From Leclercia adecarboxylata (GTDB lineage: Bacteria; Pseudomonadota; Gammaproteobacteria; Enterobacterales; Enterobacteriaceae), in assembly GCF_023639785.1 (NCBI RefSeq), contig NZ_CP098325.1:248001-312000 (forward strand): a DNA stretch of 64,000 nucleotides, read 5' to 3'. A program made the translations under genes and the position numbers. Within the stretch, counting starts at the first letter, position 1, and every line of letters begins with the position of its first letter. The notes beneath the pieces are model-generated. The model saw nothing but the letters and a program-made list of their open reading frames with translations, did not search any database and was not told the DNA's origin. Shown here piece by piece: positions 42,394 through 52,056 of the stretch.

Positions 42394-42811
42394 CCCTCTC
42401 CCTTGAGGGAGAGGGCTGGGGTGAGGGGGAACATGCGACAGAGGTGGTGGTTCCGTTCACCTTACGTTCTTTGCCTCTCTGTCACACCTGAACCGGTGAA
42501 CGTGCCAGGGGGGCTCGCCGCCTCCCCCCTGGCTACCCCGGCTCCCGGCAAAGAAAATCGTCGCTTCGCGATGCCTTCAGCTTATTCCCTACGGCTATCG
42601 GGTCGGGCGTGATCCTGGATCCATGTAGGTCACGCCCTCTCGGCGCATCCATGCGCCTCGCCCCGGTCTGCGGTCAACGCCTCAGCGATTTTCAGCCGGA
42701 CCAGGGAGCCGCGGTAAGTCACTTATTATTCTGTAATTATTTCGTTGCATCAGGCGTAAGAAAATGACTGGGGAACCCTCAGCCCTTCGGGAGAGGGTTG
42801 GGGTGAGGGGG
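42394..42811 (+). repeat. Structured composite repeat, copy 2 (intact)
   Basis: A 418-base element bounded by short repeat units (42394-42429 and 42776-42811). In order: CGTTCACC/GGTGAACG (42454-42461 and 42495-42502); a hairpin with 10-bp arms (42504-42513 and 42524-42533) and loop CTCGCCGCCT; an outer stem CGGCTCCC/GGGAGCCG (42539-42546 and 42704-42711). Inside the outer stem are a TCGC/GCGA hairpin (42561-42571), GGGCGTGA...TCACGCCC (42605-42637), GGCGCAT/ATGCGCC (42642-42657) and a small CGC/GCG hairpin. No gene except the end of the LysR frame. Copy 1 shows compensating changes. I do not recognise the family; a structured RNA or a mobile palindromic element are both possible. Confidence 0.78.
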
Positions 42812-43687
42812 AACCCAAAACCCCTCACAGCATTTCAGCCACGCCTGGGCGCTGTGCGACAGGTACACCCCCTCCCGCCAGATCATCCCCAGCTGCCAGT
42901 GCAGATCGCTCTGCAGCGGGATCCAGCGCAGGGTGTTTTTATCCAGCCGCTCACAGATGGGCTGCGGTAATATCGCGATCCCGACTCCCGCCTGTACCAT
43001 CGCCGCCAGAAAATCCCACTGTCCGCTGCGCACCGCGATGCGTGGCTTCACGCCATGCTGGTTGAACAGCTGCATCAGCTGGCGGCTGAGGGCAAAATCT
43101 TCGTTGTAGATAAGCAATGGATGCTCGGCCAGAAGTTCAGGGTTGATGGCATCGAGCTTCAGCCAGCTGCCGGAGCGCGGCACCAGCACGCAGAGCGGAT
43201 GGCTGAACAGCGGCAGAGCGGTCAGACCGCTGTCCTCCTCCACCGGCAGGGCGGTCATCGCCAGATCCAGCTCGCCGTTAATGACCGCCTGCTGGACGGT
43301 TAATCCGCCAAATTCAGAAATTTTCAGCTCAACGCCGGGATAGTGCTGGCGAAACAGCCCGATGGGCCCGGCCATCATCATGCCCACCATCGGGGGTATG
43401 CCAAGGCGCAGTATGCCTTTATTCAGGTGGTTGATATCACCAAGCTCCGCCTCCAGCTGGCGAAACTCGGCCAGGATGGCCAGCCCGCGCTCAAACACCA
43501 CGCGACCGGTGTCGGTTAAGAGCAGCTTGCGGCCATCGCGGATCAGCAGGGTACAGTTCAGTTCATCTTCGAGGTTTTTCAGCATTTTGCTGATGGTGGG
43601 CTGGGTGACAAAGAGCTTTTCCGCGGCGCGGGTAAAACTCTGCTGGCGGACCACTTCGACAAAGTAACGCAGCGTGCGTATGTCCAT
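42779..43687 (-). CDS. LysR-family regulator next to cidAB
   Basis: 302 residues. The N-terminal winged HTH spans 1-60 (DIRTLRYFVEVVRQQSFTRAAEKLFVTQPTISKMLKNLEDEL), followed by an effector-binding domain of type 2 periplasmic-binding fold. It is divergent from cidA, so it most likely controls cidAB in the manner of CidR in other bacteria (inference). The last residues VPPHPNPLPKG and the stop are read from a short repeat unit (42776-42811), so the original C-terminus was probably altered by that repeat. Confidence 0.88.
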   Translation of the reverse strand: MDIRTLRYFVEVVRQQSFTRAAEKLFVTQPTISKMLKNLEDELNCTLLIRDGRKLLLTDTGRVVFERGLAILAEFRQLEAELGDINHLNKGILRLGIPPMVGMMMAGPIGLFRQHYPGVELKISEFGGLTVQQAVINGELDLAMTALPVEEDSGLTALPLFSHPLCVLVPRSGSWLKLDAINPELLAEHPLLIYNEDFALSRQLMQLFNQHGVKPRIAVRSGQWDFLAAMVQAGVGIAILPQPICERLDKNTLRWIPLQSDLHWQLGMIWREGVYLSHSAQAWLKCCEGFWVPPHPNPLPKG

Positions 43688-43720
43688 GACTATTCCTCGA
43701 AACTATACCTTTGATGATTT

Positions 43721-43740
43721 TAATTCATTTCAGTGAATTA
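43721..43740. promoter_or_regulatory. Palindrome between the LysR gene and cidA
   Basis: TAATTCA-6-TGAATTA, a perfect 7-bp-arm palindrome containing a T-11-A LysR-type core. It lies 34 bases from the LysR start and 48 from cidA. A likely operator of this LysR protein. Confidence 0.6.
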
Positions 43741-43787
43741 CGGGCGCTGACTATACTGGCGCTCCGTCTCATTTTCAGGAAATCCCC

Positions 43788-44198
43788 ATGGCCGTGGCGT
43801 TAAGTCGCGTTACGCCTGCCGTCGTGCAACGACTCCAGGTCCCGGTTCAGGTACTGCTCTATGCGGGTCTGTTTGTCTTCGCTGAATACCTTGTGAACTG
43901 GCTGCATCTGCCGCTGCCCGCCAACCTGGTCGGGATGCTGCTGCTGTTCAGCCTGATCCTCTGTCGCGTTATCCCCCTCAACTGGGTGCGGGCGGGCTCG
44001 CGCTGGTTGCTGGCCGAGATGCTGCTGTTTTTCGTGCCGGCGGTGGTGGCGGTGGTCAATTACGTCCAGCTGCTGGTGGTGGATGGCTGGCGCATCTTTG
44101 CGGTGATCGCCCTCAGCACCCTGATGGTGCTGGGGGCTACCGCGTGGGTGGTGGATAAAGTGTACCGCTATGAAATCAGCAGGCAGAAACATGACTAA
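43788..44198 (+). CDS. cidA: CidA/LrgA family holin-like protein
   Basis: 136 residues with four hydrophobic helices (about 20-38, 43-60, 73-93 and 98-120) and the family pattern LPLPANLVGMLLLFSLILCRVIPLNWV. In Staphylococcus the Cid/Lrg proteins affect murein hydrolase activity and pyruvate or by-product transport; the E. coli relative is YohJ. AGGAAA lies eight bases upstream of the ATG. Its stop overlaps the cidB start by eight bases, so the two are translationally coupled. The cid symbol is by family, not proven function. Confidence 0.85.
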   Translation: MAVALSRVTPAVVQRLQVPVQVLLYAGLFVFAEYLVNWLHLPLPANLVGMLLLFSLILCRVIPLNWVRAGSRWLLAEMLLFFVPAVVAVVNYVQLLVVDGWRIFAVIALSTLMVLGATAWVVDKVYRYEISRQKHD

Positions 44199-44880
44199 CT
44201 TTCAGGTCAGCATGCTCTGTCTGGCGGTGACGCTGGTGATCTACTTCGCCAACAAACGCCTCTATCGCCGCTTTCGCAAACTGCCCCTCATGCCGCTGGT
44301 CTTCACCCCGATTTTGCTGGTGATGATGCTGGTGTGGGGCCATATCTCCTGGCAGAACTATATCGGCGAAGCGCACTGGCTGCTGTGGCTGCTGGGCCCG
44401 GCGACCATCGCCTTTGCGGTGCCGGTGTACGACAATCTCGCGGTGATTAAACGCCACTGGATGTCGCTCTCCGCCGGGGTGATCACCGCCACGGTGGTGG
44501 CCGTCACCAGCTCGGTCTGGCTGGCGCGCTTATTTACCCTGTCGGATGAGATCCAGCGCAGCCTGGCGGTGCGCTCCGTCACCACGCCCTTTGCCCTGGC
44601 GGCGGCAAAACCGCTGGGCGGACAGCCGGATCTGGTGGCGCTGTTCGTGGTGGTCACCGGGGTGTTTGGGATGGCGGTAGGGGACATGCTTTTTCTGCGC
44701 CTCTCGATCCGCGAAGGGATGGCGAAAGGCGCCGGATTTGGCGCAGCGTCCCATGGCGCTGGCACCGCGCGATCCTATGAGCTGGGCCAGCAGGAGGGGG
44801 TTGTTGCCAGTCTGGTCATGATGCTCTCCGGCGTGGTGATGGTGCTGGTGGCCCCGCTGGTGGGCTGGCTGATGTTCTGA
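44191..44880 (+). CDS. cidB: CidB/LrgB family membrane protein
   Basis: 229 residues with about six to seven hydrophobic helices. Family motifs are visible: LLGPATIAFAVPVYDNL near 66-82, RSVTTPFALAAAKPLGGQPDL near 129-149, and GAASHGAGTARSYELGQQEG near 183-202. The start at 44191 (MTNFQVSMLCL) lies inside the end of cidA. With cidA it forms a two-component holin/antiholin-like or small-molecule transport unit, under the divergent LysR regulator. Confidence 0.86.
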   Translation: MTNFQVSMLCLAVTLVIYFANKRLYRRFRKLPLMPLVFTPILLVMMLVWGHISWQNYIGEAHWLLWLLGPATIAFAVPVYDNLAVIKRHWMSLSAGVITATVVAVTSSVWLARLFTLSDEIQRSLAVRSVTTPFALAAAKPLGGQPDLVALFVVVTGVFGMAVGDMLFLRLSIREGMAKGAGFGAASHGAGTARSYELGQQEGVVASLVMMLSGVVMVLVAPLVGWLMF

Positions 44881-44885
44881 TAAAT

Positions 44886-44913
44886 GCCGGGTGGCGCTGC
44901 GCTTACCCGGCCT
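44886..44913. repeat. REP unit after cidB
   Basis: GCCGGGTGGCGCTGCG/CTTACCCGGC-type unit with a CCTG tail at the convergent cidB/actP junction. A GGTGACGT/ACGTCACC inverted repeat follows at 44941-44961. Confidence 0.75.
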
Positions 44914-44970
44914 GTGACGGGCGTCGGCTTTTTCTGTTTTGGTGACGTGATTAACGTCACCTGAAGGGGA

Positions 44971-45001
44971 AAAAAGTGTGATCCCCGGCCAGCGGCCGGG
45001 G
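44971..45001 (-). terminator. Terminator of the acs-yjcH-actP operon
   Basis: On the minus strand a CCCCGGCC/GGCCGGGG stem (44983-45001), followed after a few bases by TTTTTT (the A run 44970-44975). Confidence 0.78.
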
Positions 45002-45008
45002 AGGGGAT

Positions 45009-46972
<1,964 letters not shown>

Positions 46973-47005
46973 AGAATCTCCAAAGGTAAGGTTGGTTTTT
47001 TTAGT

Positions 47006-47042
47006 CCCCTCTCCCCTTTGGGGAGAGGGTTAGGGTGAGGGG
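47006..47042. repeat. Short palindrome-plus-tail repeat between acs and yjcH
   Basis: CCCTCTCCCC and inverse, then TTAGGGTGAGGGG, of the dispersed family at 3944. It lies inside the operon, 3' of acs. Confidence 0.82.
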
Positions 47043-47058
47043 AGAGGGAGAAAACAAA

Positions 47059-49017
47059 TTACGATGGCATTGCGATGGCCTGCTTCTCTTCGAGCAGTTT
47101 GTCCACCACGCCAGGATCGGCGAGCGTTGAGGTGTCGCCTAAGTTACTGGTATCGCCCGCCGCAATCTTGCGCAGGATACGGCGCATGATCTTGCCGGAG
47201 CGGGTTTTCGGCAGCGAGTCCGTCCAGTGCAGCACATCCGGGGTGGCAAGCGGGCCAATCTCTTTACGTACCCAGTTACGCACTTCGGTGTACAGCTCCG
47301 GCGACGGCTCTTCGCCGTGGTTCAGCGTGACGTAGGCGTAGATCGCCTGGCCTTTGATGTTGTGCGGAATACCCACCACCGCCGCTTCGGCAATCTTCGG
47401 ATGCGACACCAGCGCCGATTCAATCTCAGCGGTACCCAGACGGTGGCCGGAGACGTTCAGCACGTCGTCCACGCGACCGGTGATCCAGTAGTAGCCATCT
47501 TCATCACGACGGGCGCCGTCGCCGCTGAAGTACATGTTTTTGAAGGTGGAGAAGTAGGTCTGCTCGAAGCGATCGTGATCGCCAAACAGGGTGCGCGCCT
47601 GGCCAGGCCAGGAGTCGACAATCACCAGGTTGCCCTCGGTGGCCCCTTCCAGCGGTGTACCTTCGTTATCCACCAGCGCAGGCTGAACGCCAAAGAACGG
47701 ACGGGTCGCGGAACCGGCTTTCAGCTGGGTAGCGCCTGGCAGCGGGGTGATCATGAACCCGCCGGTTTCGGTCTGCCACCAGGTGTCGACCACCGGGCAC
47801 TTCTCGTTGCCAATTTTCTTCCAGTACCACTCCCAGGCTTCCGGGTTAATCGGCTCGCCTACGGAACCGAGGATGCGCAGGGAGGAGCGGTCGGTGCCTT
47901 CGATAGCCTTGTCGCCTTCCGCCATCAGGGCGCGGATGGCGGTCGGGGCGGTATAGAGAATATTCACCTGATGTTTGTCCACCACCTGGCTCATACGCGC
48001 CGGGGTCGGCCAGTTTGGAACGCCTTCGAACATCAGGGTGGTGGCGCCACAGGCCAGCGGGCCGTACAGCAGGTAGCTGTGACCGGTGACCCAGCCCACG
48101 TCGGCGGTGCACCAGTAGATATCGCCCTGATGATAATCAAAGACATACTTAAAGGTGGTGGCCGCATAGACCAGATAGCCGCCGGTGGTGTGCAGCACGC
48201 CCTTTGGCTTGCCGGTAGAGCCGGAGGTATAAAGGATAAACAGCGGATCTTCGGCGTTCATCGCTTCCGGCTGGTGCTGGTCGCTGGCCTGCTCAATCAG
48301 GTCGCTCCACCACAGGTCGCGGCCTTCATGCCATTCAATGGCGTTGCCGGTGCGCTTCAGCACAATGACGCTGTTAACGCTGTTCACATTTGGGTTTTTC
48401 AGCGCGTCATCGACGTTCTTTTTCAGCGGAACGGCGCGGCCTGCACGCACGCCTTCATCGGCGGTGATCACCAGCTTTGAACTGGAGTCGATAATGCGTC
48501 CGGCCACCGCTTCCGGCGAGAAGCCGCCAAAGATGACGGAGTGCACCGCACCGATGCGGGCGCAGGCCAGCATCGCCACGGCCGCTTCCGGCACCATCGG
48601 CATATAAATCGCAACCACGTCGCCTTTTTTGATGCCCTGAGCCAGCAGGACGTTGGCAAAGCGGCAGACGTCGCGGTGCAGCTCGCGGTAGGTGATATTT
48701 TTGCTCTGGGTGGCGTCGTCGCCTTCCCAGATGATCGCCGTCTGGTCGCCGCGCCCGGCGAGGTGGCGATCCAGGCAGTTAGCGGCCAGGTTCAGCGTGC
48801 CGTCTTCATACCATTTAATCGAGACGTTACCGGGAGCAAAAGAGGTGTTCTTAACCGTCTGATACGGGGTGATCCAGTCAAGGATTTTGCCCTGCTCGCC
48901 CCAGAAGGCGTCAGGGTCAGTGATGGAGTGCTGATACTTCTCCTGGTACTGCTCCGGGTTAATCAGGCAGCGGTCCGCAATATTTGCGGGAATCTCGTGT
49001 TTATGGACTTGGCTCAT
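47059..49017 (-). CDS. acs: Acetyl-CoA synthetase Acs
   Basis: AMP-forming enzyme that activates acetate to acetyl-CoA at low acetate levels. It has 652 residues, the E. coli length. The AMP-binding signature [19 protein letters not shown] lies near 263-281, WWQTETGG near 413-420, the hinge and the C-terminal acetylation site [11 protein letters not shown] near residue 609. AAGGAG lies upstream of the ATG. In K-12 the nrf operon follows on the other side; here gltP is directly divergent. Confidence 0.98.
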   Translation of the reverse strand: MSQVHKHEIPANIADRCLINPEQYQEKYQHSITDPDAFWGEQGKILDWITPYQTVKNTSFAPGNVSIKWYEDGTLNLAANCLDRHLAGRGDQTAIIWEGDDATQSKNITYRELHRDVCRFANVLLAQGIKKGDVVAIYMPMVPEAAVAMLACARIGAVHSVIFGGFSPEAVAGRIIDSSSKLVITADEGVRAGRAVPLKKNVDDALKNPNVNSVNSVIVLKRTGNAIEWHEGRDLWWSDLIEQASDQHQPEAMNAEDPLFILYTSGSTGKPKGVLHTTGGYLVYAATTFKYVFDYHQGDIYWCTADVGWVTGHSYLLYGPLACGATTLMFEGVPNWPTPARMSQVVDKHQVNILYTAPTAIRALMAEGDKAIEGTDRSSLRILGSVGEPINPEAWEWYWKKIGNEKCPVVDTWWQTETGGFMITPLPGATQLKAGSATRPFFGVQPALVDNEGTPLEGATEGNLVIVDSWPGQARTLFGDHDRFEQTYFSTFKNMYFSGDGARRDEDGYYWITGRVDDVLNVSGHRLGTAEIESALVSHPKIAEAAVVGIPHNIKGQAIYAYVTLNHGEEPSPELYTEVRNWVRKEIGPLATPDVLHWTDSLPKTRSGKIMRRILRKIAAGDTSNLGDTSTLADPGVVDKLLEEKQAIAMPS

Positions 49018-49437
49018 GGCTTTTATTCTCCTTGTAGGATGTTAATAATATGTCGCAAAAACGTTAATTGTAGGGGCTTTGCCAGCTTTGTTTACTATTT
49101 GGGCGACAGATCACGCAAATGTTAAAGAGTACGAAAAACGAGCAAATGACACTTTGAAGAAAAATAATTGCTCTGGAGGATTATTTGCTTTTATGGATAA
49201 AAAAGCGTTTTTATAACAAAAGGTTATTACGGGTTATCAATACAAATTAGCGTCATAACCTCTTTTGTCAGTCAAATGCCTTGTTCTTAAAGGCTTGCGC
49301 AGCATGCCGTGCAAGTGGTACTGATACCGCGCGTTAAAAAACCCCATAAATGAACGCAACACAATTCATACCCTTTCAGTATGTGTCGTTCCCTTCGTTT
49401 TACGAGTACGAACACTTCATTGAGGAAGTTTCTTGTC
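49018..49437. promoter_or_regulatory. Divergent acs/gltP control region
   Basis: 420 bases, AT-rich. A CRP-like half site (minus strand GCGTGATCTGTCGC, 49104-49117) lies about 90 bases before acs and resembles the activating site of E. coli acs. No reading frame is convincing. The nrfABCDEFG operon that lies between acs and gltP in K-12 is absent. Confidence 0.5.
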
Positions 49438-50751
49438 ATGAAAAATTTGAAAGTCAGCCTGGCCTGGCAAATTTTGCTGGCCCTTGTGCTGGGTATCTTG
49501 CTGGGTAGTTATCTGCATTATCACAGTGACAGCCGTGAATGGCTGATTGCCAATCTCCTGTCGCCTGCCGGTGATATCTTTATTCATCTGATCAAGATGA
49601 TTGTGGTGCCGATTGTCATCTCGACGCTGGTGGTGGGGATTGCCGGGGTGGGTGACGCGAAGCAGCTGGGCCGTATCGGCGCGAAAACCATCCTTTATTT
49701 CGAAGTGATCACTACGGTGGCCATCATTCTTGGTATCACGCTGGCGAATGTGTTTCAGCCCGGTGCGGGTATTGATATGTCCCAGCTGGCGACGGTGGAT
49801 ATTTCGAAATACCAGAGCACAACAGCCGATGTGCAAAGCCACTCTCATGGCCTGATGGGTACCATCCTGTCGCTGGTGCCGACCAATATCGTGGCCTCGA
49901 TGGCGAAGGGCGAAATGCTGCCGATCATCTTCTTCTCGGTGCTGTTCGGTCTGGGGCTGGCGTCGCTGCCGTCCACCCACCGCGAGCCGCTGGTGACCGT
50001 GTTCCGCTCCATCTCTGAAACCATGTTCAAAGTGACCCACATGGTGATGCGCTATGCCCCGGTCGGGGTCTTTGCGCTGATCTCGGTGACGGTGGCGAAC
50101 TTCGGTTTTGCCTCCCTGTGGCCGCTGGCGAAGCTGGTGATCCTGGTTCACTTCGCGATTATCTTCTTCGCGCTGGTGGTGCTGGGGCTGGTGGCGCGCA
50201 TGTGCGGGCTGAGCATCTGGATCCTGATCCGCATCCTGAAAGACGAGCTGATTCTGGCGTACTCCACCGCCAGCTCTGAAAGCGTGCTGCCGCGTATTAT
50301 CGAGAAGATGGAAGCCTACGGGGCGCCGGCGTCGATCACCAGCTTTGTGGTGCCGACCGGATACTCCTTTAACCTCGACGGCTCGACGCTGTACCAGAGT
50401 ATCGCCGCCATCTTTATTGCCCAGCTGTACGGTATCGATCTCTCCCTGTGGCAGGAGATCGTACTGGTGCTGACGCTGATGGTGACCTCAAAAGGGATTG
50501 CCGGCGTGCCGGGCGTGTCGTTTGTGGTACTGCTGGCGACCCTGGGGAGCGTGGGTATTCCGCTGGAAGGTCTGGCGTTTATTGCCGGTGTTGACCGAAT
50601 CCTCGATATGGCGCGAACCGCGCTGAACGTGGTGGGCAATGCTCTGGCGGTGCTGGTGATTGCCAAGTGGGAACACAAATTCGACCGTAAGAAAGCCCTG
50701 GCGTACGAGCGCGAAGTGCTGGGTCGTTTTGATAAGACGGCTGACCAGTAA
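49438..50751 (+). CDS. gltP: Glutamate/aspartate:proton symporter GltP
   Basis: DAACS-family transporter for glutamate and aspartate. The start at 49438 (MKNLKVSLAWQIL) has GAGGAAG upstream and gives 437 residues as in E. coli; the frame is open 19 codons earlier. About eight helices plus two re-entrant loops are visible, with the substrate motif YSTASSESVLPRII near 277-290 and the GVPGVSFVVLLATLG and VDRILDMARTALNVVGN motifs. Confidence 0.97.
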   Translation: MKNLKVSLAWQILLALVLGILLGSYLHYHSDSREWLIANLLSPAGDIFIHLIKMIVVPIVISTLVVGIAGVGDAKQLGRIGAKTILYFEVITTVAIILGITLANVFQPGAGIDMSQLATVDISKYQSTTADVQSHSHGLMGTILSLVPTNIVASMAKGEMLPIIFFSVLFGLGLASLPSTHREPLVTVFRSISETMFKVTHMVMRYAPVGVFALISVTVANFGFASLWPLAKLVILVHFAIIFFALVVLGLVARMCGLSIWILIRILKDELILAYSTASSESVLPRIIEKMEAYGAPASITSFVVPTGYSFNLDGSTLYQSIAAIFIAQLYGIDLSLWQEIVLVLTLMVTSKGIAGVPGVSFVVLLATLGSVGIPLEGLAFIAGVDRILDMARTALNVVGNALAVLVIAKWEHKFDRKKALAYEREVLGRFDKTADQ

Positions 50752-50761
50752 ATAAGAGATG

Positions 50762-50783
50762 CCCTCTCCCCTGTGGGAGAGGG
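50762..50783. repeat. Short palindromic repeat after gltP
   Basis: CCCTCTCCC/GGGAGAGGG stem without the usual tail, followed by TAAAAATATT. It could act as a terminator between the convergent gltP and yjcO. Confidence 0.75.
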
Positions 50784-50791
50784 TAAAAATA

Positions 50792-51466
50792 TTACTCACC
50801 GCTTAACGCATCAAACTCCTCGCATCCGGTATCAAACCCTTCGCTACAGCTCAGATTTAACCAGTACAGCGCCTTCTGTTTGTTCGGGGTGATAAACCCG
50901 GCCTCGCCCTGCTGAAATACCTTGCCCGCCCAGTATTCGGCATAGCCCGTGCGCGAGAGGGTGGAGCTCTGCTTAAACCACTGCGCGGCCTGCACGTCAT
51001 CCTGCGCCACCTCCACGCCGTTGGCGTAGATCAGCCCCAGCAGCAGCTGGGCATCGACGGCGGCGTCATCTTCGGTATTCTTTGCGACGTTGTTCAGCAA
51101 GCTCAGCGCCCGGGGATAGTCGGTTTTCCCGGCCCGGGTATTCACCAGCAGCCGCGCCAGCATTACCGCCCCCGGCGAACTGTCCGCCACGGTGGCCTGC
51201 TGCGCCAGGCCTTTGGCTTCCACCAGATCGCCATGCTTAAACTTAATCTGTGAAAGCAGCGCCATGGCATCCACGTCGCCGCCTTTGGCCGCTTTCTCGG
51301 CCCACATCTCGGCCTGCTTATCATCACCCGAGCTGTAATACGTTTCGGCAAGATAATACTGGGCGCGGCTGTCGCCCGCCTCGGCCTGCTTCAAATACTG
51401 ACCGCCAATCTCCTCGGCACCTGCAAGCGAAGTAAAAAGTATCAACAACAGATAAAGGTGTTTCAT
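50792..51466 (-). CDS. yjcO: Sel1-repeat secreted protein YjcO
   Basis: 224 residues with a signal peptide of about 17 residues (LYLLLILFTSLAGA) and five or so Sel1/TPR-like helical repeats (AQYYLAETYYSSGD, AMALLSQIKFKHGD, AQLLLGLIYANGVEVAQD, AEYWAGKVFQQGE, ALYWLNLSCSEGF). It is the likely orthologue of E. coli YjcO, which sits at the same place between gltP and fdhF. Periplasmic; function unknown. Two Cys near the end (SCSEGFDTGCEE) may form a disulfide. Confidence 0.9.
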   Translation of the reverse strand: MKHLYLLLILFTSLAGAEEIGGQYLKQAEAGDSRAQYYLAETYYSSGDDKQAEMWAEKAAKGGDVDAMALLSQIKFKHGDLVEAKGLAQQATVADSSPGAVMLARLLVNTRAGKTDYPRALSLLNNVAKNTEDDAAVDAQLLLGLIYANGVEVAQDDVQAAQWFKQSSTLSRTGYAEYWAGKVFQQGEAGFITPNKQKALYWLNLSCSEGFDTGCEEFDALSGE

Positions 51467-51583
51467 GCGTTATTTTCGTAGGGGTACATAGCGGGCAGTA
51501 TAAGCGCGCGATGGGAAGAAAAAAATGGGTGCATTAAGACCTCAACCTCCCGCAAGCCGGGCGGGTTTCCCCGCCCGCTGACG

Positions 51584-51736
51584 TTAACCTGCTGCGCAGG
51601 CTAATTTCGTCGCCACCACATATTTTTCACTCTTTATTGTGAGCTCGCATAACTTACCGCGATTAATAAAGGCGAATATTATTATGGTCAGGCAAATAAT
51701 AATAATTATGCCTAACACAGTTTTTAATGGCGTCAT
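51584..51736 (-). CDS. Hok/Gef-family type I toxin
   Basis: 50 residues beginning MTPLKTVLGII. One hydrophobic helix spans about 6-24 (IIIIICLTIIIFAFI), then the family hallmark RGKLCELTIKSEKYVVATKL, closely resembling the Hok/Gef motif with LCEL and a periplasmic tail with a second Cys. AAGGAG lies eight bases before the ATG. Membrane depolarisation is the known role of the family. It is not in K-12 at this place. The upstream region shows the hok-type mRNA hairpins and a leader ORF. Could also be called hok; no symbol is assigned because several chromosomal variants exist. Confidence 0.85.
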   Translation of the reverse strand: MTPLKTVLGIIIIICLTIIIFAFINRGKLCELTIKSEKYVVATKLACAAG

Positions 51737-51741
51737 GCCCT

Positions 51742-51822
51742 TTACTCCTTGCTAAGAAAAGAATAAGGGGCTATCCTCAACTTGTCGGTTGTTGAGGGAT
51801 AGCCCCCGGTTAATGGAAACAT
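51742..51822 (-). CDS. Mok-like leader peptide of the hok-type locus
   Basis: 26-codon frame (MFPLTGGYPST...) ending GAG TAA just five bases before the toxin ATG, overlapping its ribosome site. In hok/sok systems translation of mok is needed for toxin synthesis and is blocked by Sok RNA. Here the same geometry suggests coupling. The peptide itself has no recognisable domain. Confidence 0.5.
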   Translation of the reverse strand: MFPLTGGYPSTTDKLRIAPYSFLSKE

Positions 51823-51835
51823 TACCGGGGTTTTT
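51755..51835 (+). ncRNA. Candidate Sok-type antisense RNA
   Basis: On the plus strand, opposite the leader, lie a GGGGCTATCCTCAAC stem with its inverse GTTGAGGGATAGCCCC, then CCCCGGTTAATG/CATTACCGGGG followed by TTTTT (51804-51835), a fine intrinsic terminator. The minus-strand region further up shows the GCTTAAGAC/GTCTTAAGC hairpin (51868-51890) and GACAGAAAG seen in hok messages. The 5' end is a guess. Confidence 0.55.
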
Positions 51836-51836
51836 C

Positions 51837-52056
51837 ACTTTCTGTCCCTCAATACGGCTTAAGACAGAAAGTCTTAAGCACCCGCTGCTAATCTTATCCT
51901 CATGAAGTAAAAAGAAAAGATGTAATCCATTTTGTGCGAAATTACATTTCTCTGGAATGGTTCTCGCAAAATAATATTTATTTTTTAAATTTGAAAGTTA
52001 CAAATAAAAAAGGAGTGAATATTTCACCCCTTTTATTCGTGGTTCCGTTAATTAAA
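51837..52056. other. AT-rich leader/promoter region between the hok-type locus and fdhF
   Basis: 220 bases, AT-rich, holding the presumed promoter and 5' leader of the toxin mRNA on the minus strand. Near 52010-52036 a GAGTGAATATTTCAC inverted repeat precedes TTTTATT and may end a transcript. No gene. Confidence 0.45.

Noticed and set aside
47227..48480. 417-codon open frame opposite acs
   Set aside because: Shadow of acs; its composition is that of a reversed coding strand.
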